Notes: generated from the letters alone by a model not told the origin. A stretch of 64,000 nt of DNA from Sinorhizobium sp. B11 (GCA_039725955.1 CP091034.1:2976001-3040000), one strand, 5' to 3'; numbered from the stretch's first letter, positions 17,280 through 26,218 are shown. Made by a program: numbers and translations.

Positions 17280-18374
17280 ATGACAATTTTGGACGCAAGC
17301 AGCTTCCAGCAGAAAGCGAGCCTGCCCAAATGGGCATTGCTGCTCGCCATGTCCGCCATTCTTGTGCTGTTCCTCGAACTCTTCGCCCTGCCCGCCTCGC
17401 TGCTGATCGGCCCGATGGTCGCGGCAATCGTGCTGGCCCTTACCGTCAGCAAGGGGCAGTTGCGCGTCCCCTACTGGCCGCTGCAATTCGGCCAGGTGCT
17501 GGTCGGCCTCCTGATGGCGCGCAACATCACGCCCGATATCCTCGGAACCATGGCCAAGGATGCGCCGCTCTTCTTCATCTTCATCGTCTCTGTGGTCGCC
17601 ATTGCCGCCGGTCTCGGCTGGCTTTTGACACGTTGGCAGGTTCTGCCCGGCACGACGGCTGTCTGGGGCTCCACGCCCGGCGGCGCCTCGGCGATGGTCA
17701 TCATGTCCGAGGCCTATGGGGCGGATGCCCGCCTCGTCGCCTTCATGCAATATCTGCGCGTTGTCTTCGTCGCCGTCGGCGCCTCCGTCATCTCCCGTCT
17801 CTGGGCCGCCGCCGATGGGCAAGAGCCGCCGCCGGTCATCTTCTTCCTGCCGGTCGACCGGCCGGCCTTCGCGATCACGATCACCTTCGCCGCCCTTTGC
17901 TGCTACGGCGTCTTCCGCTTTCGCATCCAGGGCGGCAATATCGTCATCCCGCTGATCGGCGGCGCCGTTTTGCAGGGTTTCGGCCTGCTGAAGATCGAAC
18001 TGCCGACCTGGATCCTGGCGCTCAGCTACGCGCTGATCGGCTGGAGCATCGGCCTGCGCTTTACCCGCTCGATTCTCGAACACGCCGCCCGCGCCCTGCC
18101 CCGCGTTTCCGCCTCCATCATCATCCTGATGGCGCTCTGCGGCTGCATGGCCGTCGCCCTCCACAAATTCGCCGGCATCGACCCGCTGACGGCCTATCTC
18201 GCCACCAGCCCCGGCGGCGCCGATTCCGTCGCCATCATCGCCGCGTCGAGCGATGTCGACGTGCCCTTCGTCATGGCCATGCAGACCGGCCGCTTCATGA
18301 TGATCCTGTTGATCGGCCCGGCAGTCGCCCGCTTCGTCGCCCGCCGCTCCGGGCTTGCGGAAAACGCTGCTTGA
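17280..18374 (+). CDS. AbrB family (AmoA-like) membrane transporter
   Basis: 364 residues, almost all hydrophobic, with about ten predicted membrane segments in two repeats. Each repeat carries a Gly-rich TPGGAS / SPGGAD motif, the AbrB duplication (family formerly annotated as putative ammonia monooxygenase). The start ATG at 17280 is preceded by GGGG; the upstream open frame from 17154 is Pro/Ser-rich and not family-like. Family members are regarded as small-molecule membrane transporters; substrate unknown. Downstream of the LysR gene in the same direction, with a 150-base gap. Confidence 0.85.
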   Translation: MTILDASSFQQKASLPKWALLLAMSAILVLFLELFALPASLLIGPMVAAIVLALTVSKGQLRVPYWPLQFGQVLVGLLMARNITPDILGTMAKDAPLFFIFIVSVVAIAAGLGWLLTRWQVLPGTTAVWGSTPGGASAMVIMSEAYGADARLVAFMQYLRVVFVAVGASVISRLWAAADGQEPPPVIFFLPVDRPAFAITITFAALCCYGVFRFRIQGGNIVIPLIGGAVLQGFGLLKIELPTWILALSYALIGWSIGLRFTRSILEHAARALPRVSASIIILMALCGCMAVALHKFAGIDPLTAYLATSPGGADSVAIIAASSDVDVPFVMAMQTGRFMMILLIGPAVARFVARRSGLAENAA

Positions 18375-18404
18375 GCATCAAAACCCTCGGCAGCCCGCAG
18401 CCAC

Positions 18405-18803
18405 TCAACGACCGCTGAAGCGTTGCCTCGCGGCCTCCGTAACGGGTGTATAAAGCGCCACGCGGGTTCCCTCCGGGTCCGAAAACTGGACCGTGCGATT
18501 TCCCCACGGCATATCCCTGGGCTCATGCACGACCTCGATATAGTCCTTGAGCCGAGCGAATTCAGCGTCGACATCCGATACGATGAATTCAAGAATGGCG
18601 GTTCTGTTGGCGCCTGGCTCCGCACTGCCCTCTTTGAACAGGGCGACCGTCTCCGCGCTCCCTATCGCCACGACGGCACCGGGTGTGACGATCTCGGCAA
18701 AGACGGGAGCAAGCCACTCCGCGCGATAGCCCGTCACGAGCTCATAGAAGGCCACCAAGCTTTTAATATCCGAGGCGACAAGACGGGTGGATGCGAGCTT
18801 CAT
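18405..18803 (-). CDS. VOC (glyoxalase/bleomycin resistance) family protein
   Basis: 132 residues with the betaalphabetabetabeta fold signature: TRLVASDIKSLVAFYELVTG at the N-terminus and WGNRTVQFSDPEGTRVALY at the C-terminus. The tandem ATGs at 18806 and 18803 follow AAGGAGAAA; the second is better spaced. Divergent from a WYL-domain regulator. Function may be a small-molecule isomerase, dioxygenase or binding protein; not resolved. Confidence 0.88.
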   Translation of the reverse strand: MKLASTRLVASDIKSLVAFYELVTGYRAEWLAPVFAEIVTPGAVVAIGSAETVALFKEGSAEPGANRTAILEFIVSDVDAEFARLKDYIEVVHEPRDMPWGNRTVQFSDPEGTRVALYTPVTEAARQRFSGR

Positions 18804-18845
18804 CATTTTCTCCTTCAGGCGTAACGATCTCTTTGCCCGCTCTTG

Positions 18846-18876
18846 TGACATAGTCATCCTGCCAGCGTTGTGGCAG
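18846..18876. promoter_or_regulatory. Two inverted repeats in the VOC-WYL divergent gap
   Basis: TGAC-ATA-GTCA (18846-18856) and CTGCCA-N6-TGGCAG (18859-18876) sit side by side in the 87-base divergent gap. This is the position expected for the operator of the WYL regulator. Confidence 0.4.
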
Positions 18877-18890
18877 CAGGAGTCACCAGC

Positions 18891-19598
18891 ATGCGAAAAG
18901 CGGAACGGCTTTTTCAAATCATCCAGATACTTCGAAGATCAAACCGTCCGGTCACCTCGGCACAGCTTGCCGATGAACTCGAGGTCGCGCGACGCACCGT
19001 CTATCGCGACATCGCTCATCTGATCGGCCAGCGTGTTCCCATAGAAGGGGAAGCGGGGTACGGTTACGTCCTCGATCCGCAATACGACATGCCGCCACTA
19101 ATGCTGACACCAGAGGAAATCGAAGCCGTTCTGCTCGGCGTCCAGATGGTTGCAAAACTGGGTGACCCGGCGATCACCAATGCCGCCAGAGATGTCATCG
19201 CCAAGATTACCGATACGGTACCCGACGACCTCCTTCCGTTCATTGCCGAACCCGCAGTCGGCCTGAAGCCCGAGGAGGTCACCAACAGCTTGACGTTCGA
19301 CACCCGCCCGGTCAGGCGGGCGATCAGGGAGGGGCGAAAGATCGATCTCGAATATCGCGCGGCCAGTGGCGAGGTAAGCCACCGCATCGTGTGGCCGGTG
19401 CTTCTAGGCTATGCAGACACGCATTGCCTCCTGATCGCGTGGTGTGAATCAAAGCAGGCCTTCCGCCATTTTCGCACCGAACGCATCCTCGACTTCGAGG
19501 TTCTCGAAGAGACTATCGGCGTATCCAGAGGCAGGTTGAGACAGCAATGGCTGCACTGGCGTGAAACCGAACTATCCCGTTTGCGCGCTGCTCCGTGA
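18891..19598 (+). CDS. HTH/WYL-domain transcriptional regulator (YafY type)
   Basis: 235 residues from ATG 18891 (MRKAERLFQ). An N-terminal HTH_11 domain (RPVTSAQLADELEVARRTVYRDI) is followed by a linker and a WYL ligand-binding domain (REGRKIDLEYRAASGE through RFRTERI-like positions). YafY-type proteins usually control a divergently transcribed enzyme gene, here the VOC gene. Ligand unknown. Confidence 0.92.
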   Translation: MRKAERLFQIIQILRRSNRPVTSAQLADELEVARRTVYRDIAHLIGQRVPIEGEAGYGYVLDPQYDMPPLMLTPEEIEAVLLGVQMVAKLGDPAITNAARDVIAKITDTVPDDLLPFIAEPAVGLKPEEVTNSLTFDTRPVRRAIREGRKIDLEYRAASGEVSHRIVWPVLLGYADTHCLLIAWCESKQAFRHFRTERILDFEVLEETIGVSRGRLRQQWLHWRETELSRLRAAP

Positions 19599-19750
19599 CT
19601 GGCGGTCTGCGGAAAACGCCGTCTAAATGCGGGGACCCATCAAACTGCGTGGCCTTCGAAACAGCCTCTGAATTGTCCTGCTTATGCCTGACTAGCCGCA
19701 GGTCCGGTTATTCCCTAGACTGAACTTAATGAACATCACTGTGCTGAAAA

Positions 19751-20671
19751 ATGGATAACACCGGACTGTCTCTCGACCGAATGCGCACCTTTGTTCGCGT
19801 TGCCGAGCGCGGCAATCTGTCTTCTGTGGCAAGGGAGCTCGGCATCGGTCAATCAACCGTGACGCGGCACCTCAATGAACTCGAGGACGCAGTCGGCGTA
19901 CCTCTCCTCAGCCGAACCACGCGTCGGGTCATCCTAACCGACGAAGGCAGCCGCTATTATAGCAGCTGCCTTCAGGTGTTACGCCTGGTCGAGCAGGCTG
20001 CCGAGGAAGCCAGGAATGCCCGTCGGGCGGCCGCAGGCGCTGTCAGGCTTTCATGCACTGCAGCGCTTGGCGTGATGCACATCACCCGCCTCATCTTCGA
20101 ATTTCAGGACCGGCATCCTGATATCAGCGTCGATCTCAACCTGACCGACGAGCGCATCGATCTGGTTCGCGAGGGCGTTGACGTGGCACTGCGGCTCGGA
20201 CCTCTCACCGACAGCTCCATGAAGCTTCATGCGCTCGGAAAAAGCCACCGGCTGATGGTCGGCGCTCCCGCTTATTTCTCCATCCACGGACGGCCGGAGC
20301 GACCGGACGATCTCTCGCGATACGAAACCGTCATAATGTCCAATGTGGCCGGGAGCGATCAGATTGCTCTCTCCTCCCGCGATGGCGCGAATGTGACGGT
20401 TCCAGTCAACGGGAAGCTGCGCGTCGATCACGGGCTTGCGGCGCGCGAAGCCTTGGCCGCAGGACGTGGCATCGGCCCCGCTCACCTTTGGCTGGTCCAT
20501 GATCTCCTGGATAGCGGTCGGCTCGAGGTCGTGCTCGAAGACTACCGTCCGGCGCCGGCGCCGCTGAGCCTGCTCATCGTGCCCGAGCGTTCAGCTATTG
20601 CCCGCGTCCGCCTTCTCACCGACTTTCTTGTCGCCGAGATTCCCAGACTGCCGGGAATCCGCCCGTCATGA
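19751..20671 (+). CDS. LysR family transcriptional regulator
   Basis: 306 residues with the N-terminal HTH (MRTFVRVAERGNLSSVARELGIGQSTVTRHLNELE, split here as recognisable core SVARELGIGQSTVTRHL) and a LysR substrate-binding domain (NLTDERIDLVREGVDVALRLG). It converges with the NmrA gene, leaving only one base between stops, so it is not arranged as a divergent regulator of a neighbour. Target unknown. Confidence 0.93.
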   Translation: MDNTGLSLDRMRTFVRVAERGNLSSVARELGIGQSTVTRHLNELEDAVGVPLLSRTTRRVILTDEGSRYYSSCLQVLRLVEQAAEEARNARRAAAGAVRLSCTAALGVMHITRLIFEFQDRHPDISVDLNLTDERIDLVREGVDVALRLGPLTDSSMKLHALGKSHRLMVGAPAYFSIHGRPERPDDLSRYETVIMSNVAGSDQIALSSRDGANVTVPVNGKLRVDHGLAAREALAAGRGIGPAHLWLVHDLLDSGRLEVVLEDYRPAPAPLSLLIVPERSAIARVRLLTDFLVAEIPRLPGIRPS

Positions 20672-20672
20672 C

Positions 20673-21626
20673 TCAGAGCCCGAAAGATTTCTTGTCGCCG
20701 CGCCAGCCCGTGGTGCGAAGATACTGCTCCCAGTCGAGTGTATCGGGATCCAGTCGGCGGCTCCATTCCAGGTCATGCTCTTTGCCGAAATAACCGTATT
20801 CGACAGCATACTCGACCATACCGACAAGCTCTCGCGCGAGGAATTCGTTGGCGGCAAACTCCGGAAAATACTGCAGCAGGCCATCCCTGGTGAAAGCGTT
20901 TCGATATTCTGCCCTGAGGCCGGTTACCGCTCGGAAAGTCTCGACCATCTCCCGGGGCGAGATGATATCGCCGACAACAGGCAGCGTTTTCCCGTTGTAT
21001 CGCTCGGGATTTGAGAAGATTTCGAGCACGGCCGGCCCGGTCGCCGTCAGTGGATCGACGAAAGGCGCCCGGAAATCTTCCGGCAGATAGATCGGCAGCA
21101 CGAGCGTGTCGCCTTCCATGCGCGGCGGATAATATTCGAGAAGGTTCGTGTAGAAGAATGCCAGCATGACGAAGGAATGCGCGATCGGCAGACCGCGAAT
21201 ATAATCTGCAACGCGCGCTTTATCGGTGAAGTGCGGAGCAAACTTCGTCCCGCCCGAGATCGCATCGACATTTTCGAGCGTGCTGAACACGATATGTCCG
21301 ACGCCTGCCTCAACCGCGGCATCCGCCAGCTGGCGGCCGATAGGAGCCTCTATCGTTGCTGGCGGTGTAACGGGCGGCGTCATCAGAAACGCGCCGTCCG
21401 CGCCTTCGAAGGCAGCGACGAGATCCTTCTGGAAGCCAATCTGGAGAGGGACGGTTACAATTTCAGCTCCAAGCTTCTCCAGGCTCGAAGCCTCCGGTGA
21501 ATCCTTTTGTCGGGTCAGGGCGCGCACGCGGAAACGCCCGCTGCGAAGGAGCGTCGCTGCGACGCTGCGACCCTGTTTGCTGGTTGCACCGACAATTGCG
21601 ATAAGTGGCTTATCATTTACAGACAT
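20673..21626 (-). CDS. NmrA family NAD(P)-binding protein
   Basis: About 317 residues from ATG 21626 (MSVNDKPLIAIVG). The Rossmann glycine motif VGATSKQGRSV lies near the N-terminus, followed by VRALTRQ and the GHIVFSTLENVD segment typical of atypical short-chain dehydrogenases of the NmrA/HSCARG group. The upstream 17 codons are Ser/Ala-rich and rejected. Such proteins sense or use NADP(H); the target is unknown. Confidence 0.88.
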   Translation of the reverse strand: MSVNDKPLIAIVGATSKQGRSVAATLLRSGRFRVRALTRQKDSPEASSLEKLGAEIVTVPLQIGFQKDLVAAFEGADGAFLMTPPVTPPATIEAPIGRQLADAAVEAGVGHIVFSTLENVDAISGGTKFAPHFTDKARVADYIRGLPIAHSFVMLAFFYTNLLEYYPPRMEGDTLVLPIYLPEDFRAPFVDPLTATGPAVLEIFSNPERYNGKTLPVVGDIISPREMVETFRAVTGLRAEYRNAFTRDGLLQYFPEFAANEFLARELVGMVEYAVEYGYFGKEHDLEWSRRLDPDTLDWEQYLRTTGWRGDKKSFGL

Positions 21627-21823
21627 AGTTGCGCTTTGAACCTTTTCCCTGTCGCTGGCTGCAGACTGCGTAGCCAAGCGTCATTTCGGGGAGAGCATTC
21701 GGCTGATGCCGCTAGCTCCAACTCGGGAGCAAGTTATCTCATCAGGTTTTCTTGCTGTAGGCATGCGCAATGCATATGATAATGCCGTTTTCTGGATAAA
21801 TGCCACGGCTTCACACGTCAGTA

Positions 21824-22711
21824 TCAGCGGCTGAACGGTCCGGTCTCTGTCGTATAAAGACGTTGAAGCCCCGCCCATCGCCCGGGCGTCACCCCATAGG
21901 CCTTCTTGAAATGCCGGATGAAATGCGCCTGGTCGGCAAAGCCGGTAGCCGCCGCCACATCGGCAAAACCCTCGCCCTCGCCCATCAGCGTCTTTGCCTG
22001 CTGCAGCCGCCGCATCAGCATGTAACGATGCGGACTGGTGGCAAAGGCCGTGCGAAAATGCCGTGACAGCGTGAAGCGGTCGAGGCCGGTAACGGTCTCC
22101 AGCTCGCCGGAGCGCACCGGCCGCAGTGCATGTGCCTCCAGATAGTCGCGCGCTGCCCGCACCTGTTTCCACGCAACCGCGCCCAGCGCACGGCGGCGCA
22201 CCTGCGAATGCCGCGACAGGCCACCCGCCACGCGGCTGACGAAATCGTCGACGAAGAGTTCGTCCAGCTCCCGGTCGAGCTCGCCGAGTGCGGCAAGCAA
22301 CACCTGCGCCAGCGCCCCATCGGCAATGACCGGCTGGTCGACGAAGGGAAGGCCGATCTTCTCTGCCGCCAGACACTCCATCAAGAGCGCCGGCTCCATG
22401 TAAAGCATGCGGTAATGAAGGCCTGCCTCGGTCGCTGCCCCGCCGTCATGTTCCTCGTCCGGATGCAAGACGATCACCTGGCCTGGCATGCTGAAGCGCC
22501 GCTCGCCGCGATAGGTGAAGGTTTGCACGCCATGAAGCGTGACGCCAAGGGCATAGGTATCGTGCCGATGCGGCTCAAAAACATTGCCCGAAAACTGCGC
22601 CTCGATACGCTCGATGCCCGGAAAGGCCGGCGCGGTCAGAATGCCGCTGTCCGCGGGCGCGCACAAACGTTCAAGACCCTCAAAGACCTGCGGCGTTAGA
22701 TCCTGGCTCAA
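21824..22711 (-). CDS. AraC family transcriptional regulator
   Basis: 295 residues: N-terminal cupin-like AraC_binding domain (HRHDTYALGVTLHG, PGQVIVLHPDEEHDG) and a C-terminal double HTH (VTGLDRFTLSRHFRTAFATSPHRYM and FADVAAATGFADQAHFIRHFKKAYG). The only initiation codon consistent with the N-domain is a TTG at 22711. Divergent from the DUF2000 gene with a 32-base gap, so it probably controls that gene. Confidence 0.9.
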   Translation of the reverse strand: MSQDLTPQVFEGLERLCAPADSGILTAPAFPGIERIEAQFSGNVFEPHRHDTYALGVTLHGVQTFTYRGERRFSMPGQVIVLHPDEEHDGGAATEAGLHYRMLYMEPALLMECLAAEKIGLPFVDQPVIADGALAQVLLAALGELDRELDELFVDDFVSRVAGGLSRHSQVRRRALGAVAWKQVRAARDYLEAHALRPVRSGELETVTGLDRFTLSRHFRTAFATSPHRYMLMRRLQQAKTLMGEGEGFADVAAATGFADQAHFIRHFKKAYGVTPGRWAGLQRLYTTETGPFSR

Positions 22712-22743
22712 CGCGTTTCGATACCCTGATGAGAGAGACTGAG

Positions 22744-23151
22744 ATGTTTGATACCAAAATTGCGATCGTCCTGCGAAACAATCTTGCCGGCTGGCAGAAG
22801 CTGAATGTCACAGCCTTCCTCTCGACAGGCATTGCCGGGCAGTATCCTGAGATCATCGGCGAGCCTTACAAGGACCGCGCCGGCAACCTCTACAACCCGC
22901 TATCCATCCAGCCGATCATCGTCCTGTCGGCCGACGAAGCGACGATGTCGACGATCCATCGCCGCGCGCTGGAGCGCGACGTGACCTCTTCCGTCTTCAT
23001 CGAAGAAATGTTTGCAACCGGCCATGACACGGCCAATCGCGCCGTCTTCGCCGAATACGCCCCCGATGACGCCAAGGTGGTCGGCATCGCCCTGCGAGCC
23101 GACAAGAAGATCGTCGACAAGATCACCAAGGGCGCAACGATGCAGCATTGA
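22744..23151 (+). CDS. DUF2000 family protein
   Basis: 135 residues from ATG 22744 (MFDTKIAIVLR). The pattern of an N-terminal strand, NLAGWQKLNVTAFLSTGIAG and VVGIALRADKKIVDKITKG fits DUF2000, a family with a peptidyl-tRNA hydrolase II-like fold. Biochemical function unknown. It sits beside an AraC regulator and is followed by a strong terminator. Confidence 0.85.
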   Translation: MFDTKIAIVLRNNLAGWQKLNVTAFLSTGIAGQYPEIIGEPYKDRAGNLYNPLSIQPIIVLSADEATMSTIHRRALERDVTSSVFIEEMFATGHDTANRAVFAEYAPDDAKVVGIALRADKKIVDKITKGATMQH

Positions 23152-23171
23152 GGCAAACGGCGGAAACGAAA

Positions 23172-23199
23172 AAAGGCCGGGCGATGACCCGGCCTTTTT
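23172..23199. terminator. Intrinsic terminator between the DUF2000 and OmpA-like genes
   Basis: AAAGGCCGGG-CGATGA-CCCGGCCTTTTT hairpin with A/T runs on both sides. It serves both convergent genes. Confidence 0.88.
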
Positions 23200-23218
23200 G
23201 TCGTCTGAAGGCGACCGA

Positions 23219-23884
23219 TCAGCCCTGCGTGATCGGCGCGATCTGGATTTCGACGCGGCGGTTCTGCGCGCGGCCGGCTTCGGTCGCGTTGGAAGCAACC
23301 GGCTGCGACGGGCCGAAGCCGACGGCTGAAACGCGGCGCTGGTCGATGCCCTGGCTGCCGAGATAATCAGCGACGGACAGCGCGCGGCGCTGCGACAGGT
23401 CCTGGTTATGCTGGAGGCTGCCGGTAGAGTCCGTATGACCGTTGATGTCGATGAGCGTCCGGTTGAACTTGCGCAGCACGATCGCCACCGAATTCAGCGT
23501 CGGATAGAAGCCCGCCTTCACCGCATCCTGGTCGACGTCGAAGGTGATGTTCGACGGCATGTTGAGAATGATGTTGTCGCCCTGGCGGGTGACCGAAATG
23601 CCGGTACCTTCGAGCTGGGCGCGAAGCTCGGCTTCCTGCTGGTCCATGTAGTTGCCGATCGCGCCGCCGGCGAGTGCGCCGATGCCGGCGCCGATCAGCG
23701 CCGCGTTGCGCTTGCCATGGCCGCCGCCGCCGACGGCGACGCCGACGAGAGCACCGCCAAGCGCGCCAAGGGCAGCACCGCCAGCGGTATTGGATACCTT
23801 CTGCTCACCAGTATAGGGATCGGTCGTCGTGCAAGCTGAGAGGTAACTCGCCGCAACGGCCAGAAGGATGAATTTCTTGATCAT
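23219..23884 (-). CDS. OmpA family outer-membrane lipoprotein (YiaD-like)
   Basis: 221 residues from ATG 23884. The lipoprotein signal ends with lipobox LSAC (acylated Cys about residue 18). A glycine-zipper region follows (GGAALGALGGALVG and GAGIGALAGGAIGNYMDQQE), then an OmpA C-terminal peptidoglycan-binding domain (INGHTDSTGS and LSQRRALSVADYL). Likely tethers the outer membrane to the cell wall. The open frame extends 80 codons upstream but that part lacks a signal sequence. Confidence 0.93.
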   Translation of the reverse strand: MIKKFILLAVAASYLSACTTTDPYTGEQKVSNTAGGAALGALGGALVGVAVGGGGHGKRNAALIGAGIGALAGGAIGNYMDQQEAELRAQLEGTGISVTRQGDNIILNMPSNITFDVDQDAVKAGFYPTLNSVAIVLRKFNRTLIDINGHTDSTGSLQHNQDLSQRRALSVADYLGSQGIDQRRVSAVGFGPSQPVASNATEAGRAQNRRVEIQIAPITQG

Positions 23885-24044
23885 GGACAGGAGGTTCTCC
23901 GTTCGAAGCTGGTGCGAGCAGATATTAGGGAATGCGGCAACAAGATGAAGATGCCAATCTGATAAGCCAAATTCCCCATGGGAAACATCGGTCTGTTGCA
24001 GCCGCGCACCGATATCACCAGCTTTATTGGCAAACCGCAGGACT

Positions 24045-24455
24045 TCAGTCGAGGCCGCGACGTTTGGCATAGGCCGCCCGTGCCTCGTCCATGCGTGCGG
24101 AGTTTGTAACGACCCACTCGGCAAGCCCCCGAACCGGATCCAGGAACTCCCGGCCGAGATCCGTCAGCGCATACTCGACCTGCGGCGGTGTGGTGGGCGT
24201 GACGGTCCGGGAAACGAAGCCGTTCTCCTCCAGCTCCCGCAATGTCGATGCCAGTACCTTCTGGCTGATCTCGCCGACCTCACGGCGCAAAGCATTGAAG
24301 CGGAGCGGCCCGTGACCCAGCACACGCACCACCAGCAAGCTCCACTTGTCGCTGATGCGCGCCAGCATGCGGCTGATGTGATCGCAGGCGTGAACCTGCC
24401 CGCAGTCTTCGGCGCCCTCGCAGGCGGCGGTTTCCTCGTGGTTATCTGGTTTCAA
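24045..24455 (-). CDS. HxlR family transcriptional regulator
   Basis: 136 residues with the MarR-like winged helix of the HxlR family: ISDKWSLLVVRVLGHGPLRFNALRREVGEISQKVL and the wing PPQVEYALTDLGREF (given here only as landmark segments). The start is read as TTG at 24455 because a perfect AAGGAGG lies seven bases upstream; an in-frame ATG at 24488 has no ribosome site. An N-terminal pair of cysteines (ACEGAEDCGQVHACD has three) precedes the HTH and might sense redox or thiol stress. Divergent from the FMN reductase. Confidence 0.92.
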   Translation of the reverse strand: MKPDNHEETAACEGAEDCGQVHACDHISRMLARISDKWSLLVVRVLGHGPLRFNALRREVGEISQKVLASTLRELEENGFVSRTVTPTTPPQVEYALTDLGREFLDPVRGLAEWVVTNSARMDEARAAYAKRRGLD

Positions 24456-24516
24456 TAAAGTGCCTCCTTGTGCTGCTCCACGAACCATCCGTAATCTGGT
24501 TACCGTTGGAAACCAG
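24441..24516. promoter_or_regulatory. Repeated CTGGTT half-sites between HxlR and the FMN reductase
   Basis: GTTATCTGGTT (24441-24451) and GTAATCTGGTT (24491-24501) are direct repeats 50 bases apart. The second forms a perfect inverted repeat with AACCAG (24511-24516). Probable operator of the divergent HxlR protein. Confidence 0.5.
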
Positions 24517-24532
24517 CATACAGGAGGTTACT

Positions 24533-25120
24533 ATGAATTCTAAGCCCCGTATCGCCGTTATTGTCGGCTCTACCCGCCCCACCCGTTTCGCCGATGCCCC
24601 GGCACAATGGATATTGAAGCAAGCTCAGGCACGCGACGACTTCGACGTCGAGCTGGTCGACCTGCGCGATCACCCGCTCCCCTTCTTCGAGGAAATGGCA
24701 TCGAACTTCTGGATGCCAAGCCAGAATCCGGAAGCGGTGCGCTGGCAGGAAACGATCGGGCGTTTCGACGGCTATATCTTCGTCGTCGCCGAATACAACC
24801 ATTCGATCACCGGCGTTCTTAAGAACGCGCTCGACCAGGCCTACAAGGAATGGATGCGCAAGCCGTTCACCGCGATCGGCTATGGTGGCACGGGTGCCAC
24901 GCGCGCGGTCGAACATCTGCGTGGGATCGGCGTCGAGCTCCATATGGTCTCGACCCGCAGTGCCGTGCATATCGGCGGCAGCGACTTCATGTCGATCCAC
25001 CCGGCCTTCGGCAACAAGCCGATCGATGAGATCGAGGCGAACCTGCTGCCGACGGCAAAGGCAGCCCTCGACGAACTGGTCTGGTGGGCCAAGGCAACGA
25101 TGGCTGCCAAGGCTGCCTGA
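24533..25120 (+). CDS. NADPH-dependent FMN reductase family protein
   Basis: 195 residues from ATG 24533 with AGGAGG seven bases upstream. Flavodoxin-like fold: N-terminal phosphate-binding loop VGSTRPTRFAD, a central VAEYNHSITGVLKNALD (FMN-binding) and GYGGTGATRAVEHL. Likely reduces quinones or other electrophiles with NAD(P)H. HxlR-controlled flavin reductases commonly respond to aldehydes or quinones, which fits the divergent HxlR gene. Confidence 0.92.
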   Translation: MNSKPRIAVIVGSTRPTRFADAPAQWILKQAQARDDFDVELVDLRDHPLPFFEEMASNFWMPSQNPEAVRWQETIGRFDGYIFVVAEYNHSITGVLKNALDQAYKEWMRKPFTAIGYGGTGATRAVEHLRGIGVELHMVSTRSAVHIGGSDFMSIHPAFGNKPIDEIEANLLPTAKAALDELVWWAKATMAAKAA

Positions 25121-25126
25121 AGCCAA

Positions 25127-25161
25127 AGAAAACCGCGCGGCGAGCATCGCTTGCCGCGCGG
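25127..25161 (-). terminator. Intrinsic terminator after the flagellin gene
   Basis: CCGCGCGGC / GCCGCGCGG nine-base stem with an eleven-base loop, followed on the minus strand by TTTTC. It lies 20 bases after the flagellin stop and may also slow plus-strand transcripts. Confidence 0.75.
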
Positions 25162-25181
25162 CCGGTATTACAAAACCGAAA

Positions 25182-26180
25182 TCAGAAATTCTGGAAGAGC
25201 TGACGAACCTTGTCGTAGGATGCGTTGGCGATATTCAGCGATTGCAGGCCGAGCTGCTGCTGGGTCTGTAACGCCTTGAGCTTGCTCGATTCGGTCTCCA
25301 TGTCGGCATCGACGAGGCGGCCGATACCCGTGGTGAGATTGTCGGACAGGTTCTTGGCGAATTCGTCCTGGATGCTGATGCGCTTTTCCAGTGCGCCGAA
25401 AGCCGAGCCGACGGTCGTCAACTGTCCGAGCGCGGCATCGACGACACTGATCATCTCGTTCAGGTCCTGTTTGCTGGTGCTTGCCGTCAGGCCAATTTCC
25501 ACCTGGCCGGCCGTATTGCCGTTCTTGCTCTTCGTCAGCACCCAATTCTGCGCCGCGCCCAGTTCGCTTGCGAAGAAGCTGGAAGTCAGAACGCCATATT
25601 CGCCGGTGCCGCCTGCCCGGTCGTCGATCACATAACGTGCATCCTTGGAGGATGTCGCGCCGCTCGGCGGGATATCGATATGATAGCTTAGCATGCCGAC
25701 CGATACCGTCCCGTCCGAATTGCGGATGAAGGAGGCCGGGATCTGGCGCGGCTGCGTCGGCGTCGTCGTATTGTCGAGGATGATCCAGTTGTCGTTGTTG
25801 AAGCCTGCACCCTCGGAAACGCTGCGCAGCTGCGCCTTCAACTGATCGAGCTCTTCACCGATCTTTGTCTTGTCGACGCCCTGCTCGGTTGCCGCGACAA
25901 GCTTTGCCTTGATCTCGGTGACGACGTCGACGACGCTGTCGACGCCCGCCGATGCTGTACCCATGGTGGCAGCCGCCATGCCGAGGGCATCCTGAATGGC
26001 GGAAAGCGCCTTGTTGTCGTGGCGAGCTGTCGTCGCAACCGACCAATAGGCGGCATTATCTTTTGATTTTTCGACGCGCAGACCTGTCGTGACATGGTTC
26101 TGCGTCACCGTCATGTTCCGATTGATATCACGCAGCACATTAAGCGCCGCATCCACGGAGGTGCGCTGATAAATACTCAC
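25182..26180 (-). CDS. Flagellin
   Basis: 332 residues, with conserved N-terminal D0/D1 helices (NVLRDINRNMTVTQNHVTTGLRV-like region, SKDNAAYWSVATTAR) and C-terminal D1/D0 (ALEKRISIQDEFAKNLSDN through LQSLNIANASYDKVRQLF). The middle domain is short and variable. The start is a GTG at 26180 with GGAG eight bases upstream. No other flagellar gene lies within the window, so this is an extra flagellin outside the main cluster, as in rhizobia with several fla genes. The leader holds an 8-base direct repeat. Confidence 0.93.
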   Translation of the reverse strand: MSIYQRTSVDAALNVLRDINRNMTVTQNHVTTGLRVEKSKDNAAYWSVATTARHDNKALSAIQDALGMAAATMGTASAGVDSVVDVVTEIKAKLVAATEQGVDKTKIGEELDQLKAQLRSVSEGAGFNNDNWIILDNTTTPTQPRQIPASFIRNSDGTVSVGMLSYHIDIPPSGATSSKDARYVIDDRAGGTGEYGVLTSSFFASELGAAQNWVLTKSKNGNTAGQVEIGLTASTSKQDLNEMISVVDAALGQLTTVGSAFGALEKRISIQDEFAKNLSDNLTTGIGRLVDADMETESSKLKALQTQQQLGLQSLNIANASYDKVRQLFQNF

Positions 26181-26195
26181 GGTACGAACTCCAAA

Positions 26196-26218
26196 AACAC
26201 AACAAGACGCAACACAAC
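26196..26218 (-). repeat. Direct repeat AACACAAC in the flagellin leader
   Basis: AACACAAC occurs at 26196-26203 and 26211-26218, seven bases apart, 16-39 bases upstream of the flagellin start. On the mRNA it reads as U/G-rich repeats just upstream of the ribosome site. Confidence 0.4.

Noticed and set aside
17162..18418. 418-codon plus frame overlapping the AbrB-type transporter
   Set aside because: Arg/Pro/His-rich translation typical of a shifted frame; the other frame has clear membrane segments and family motifs.
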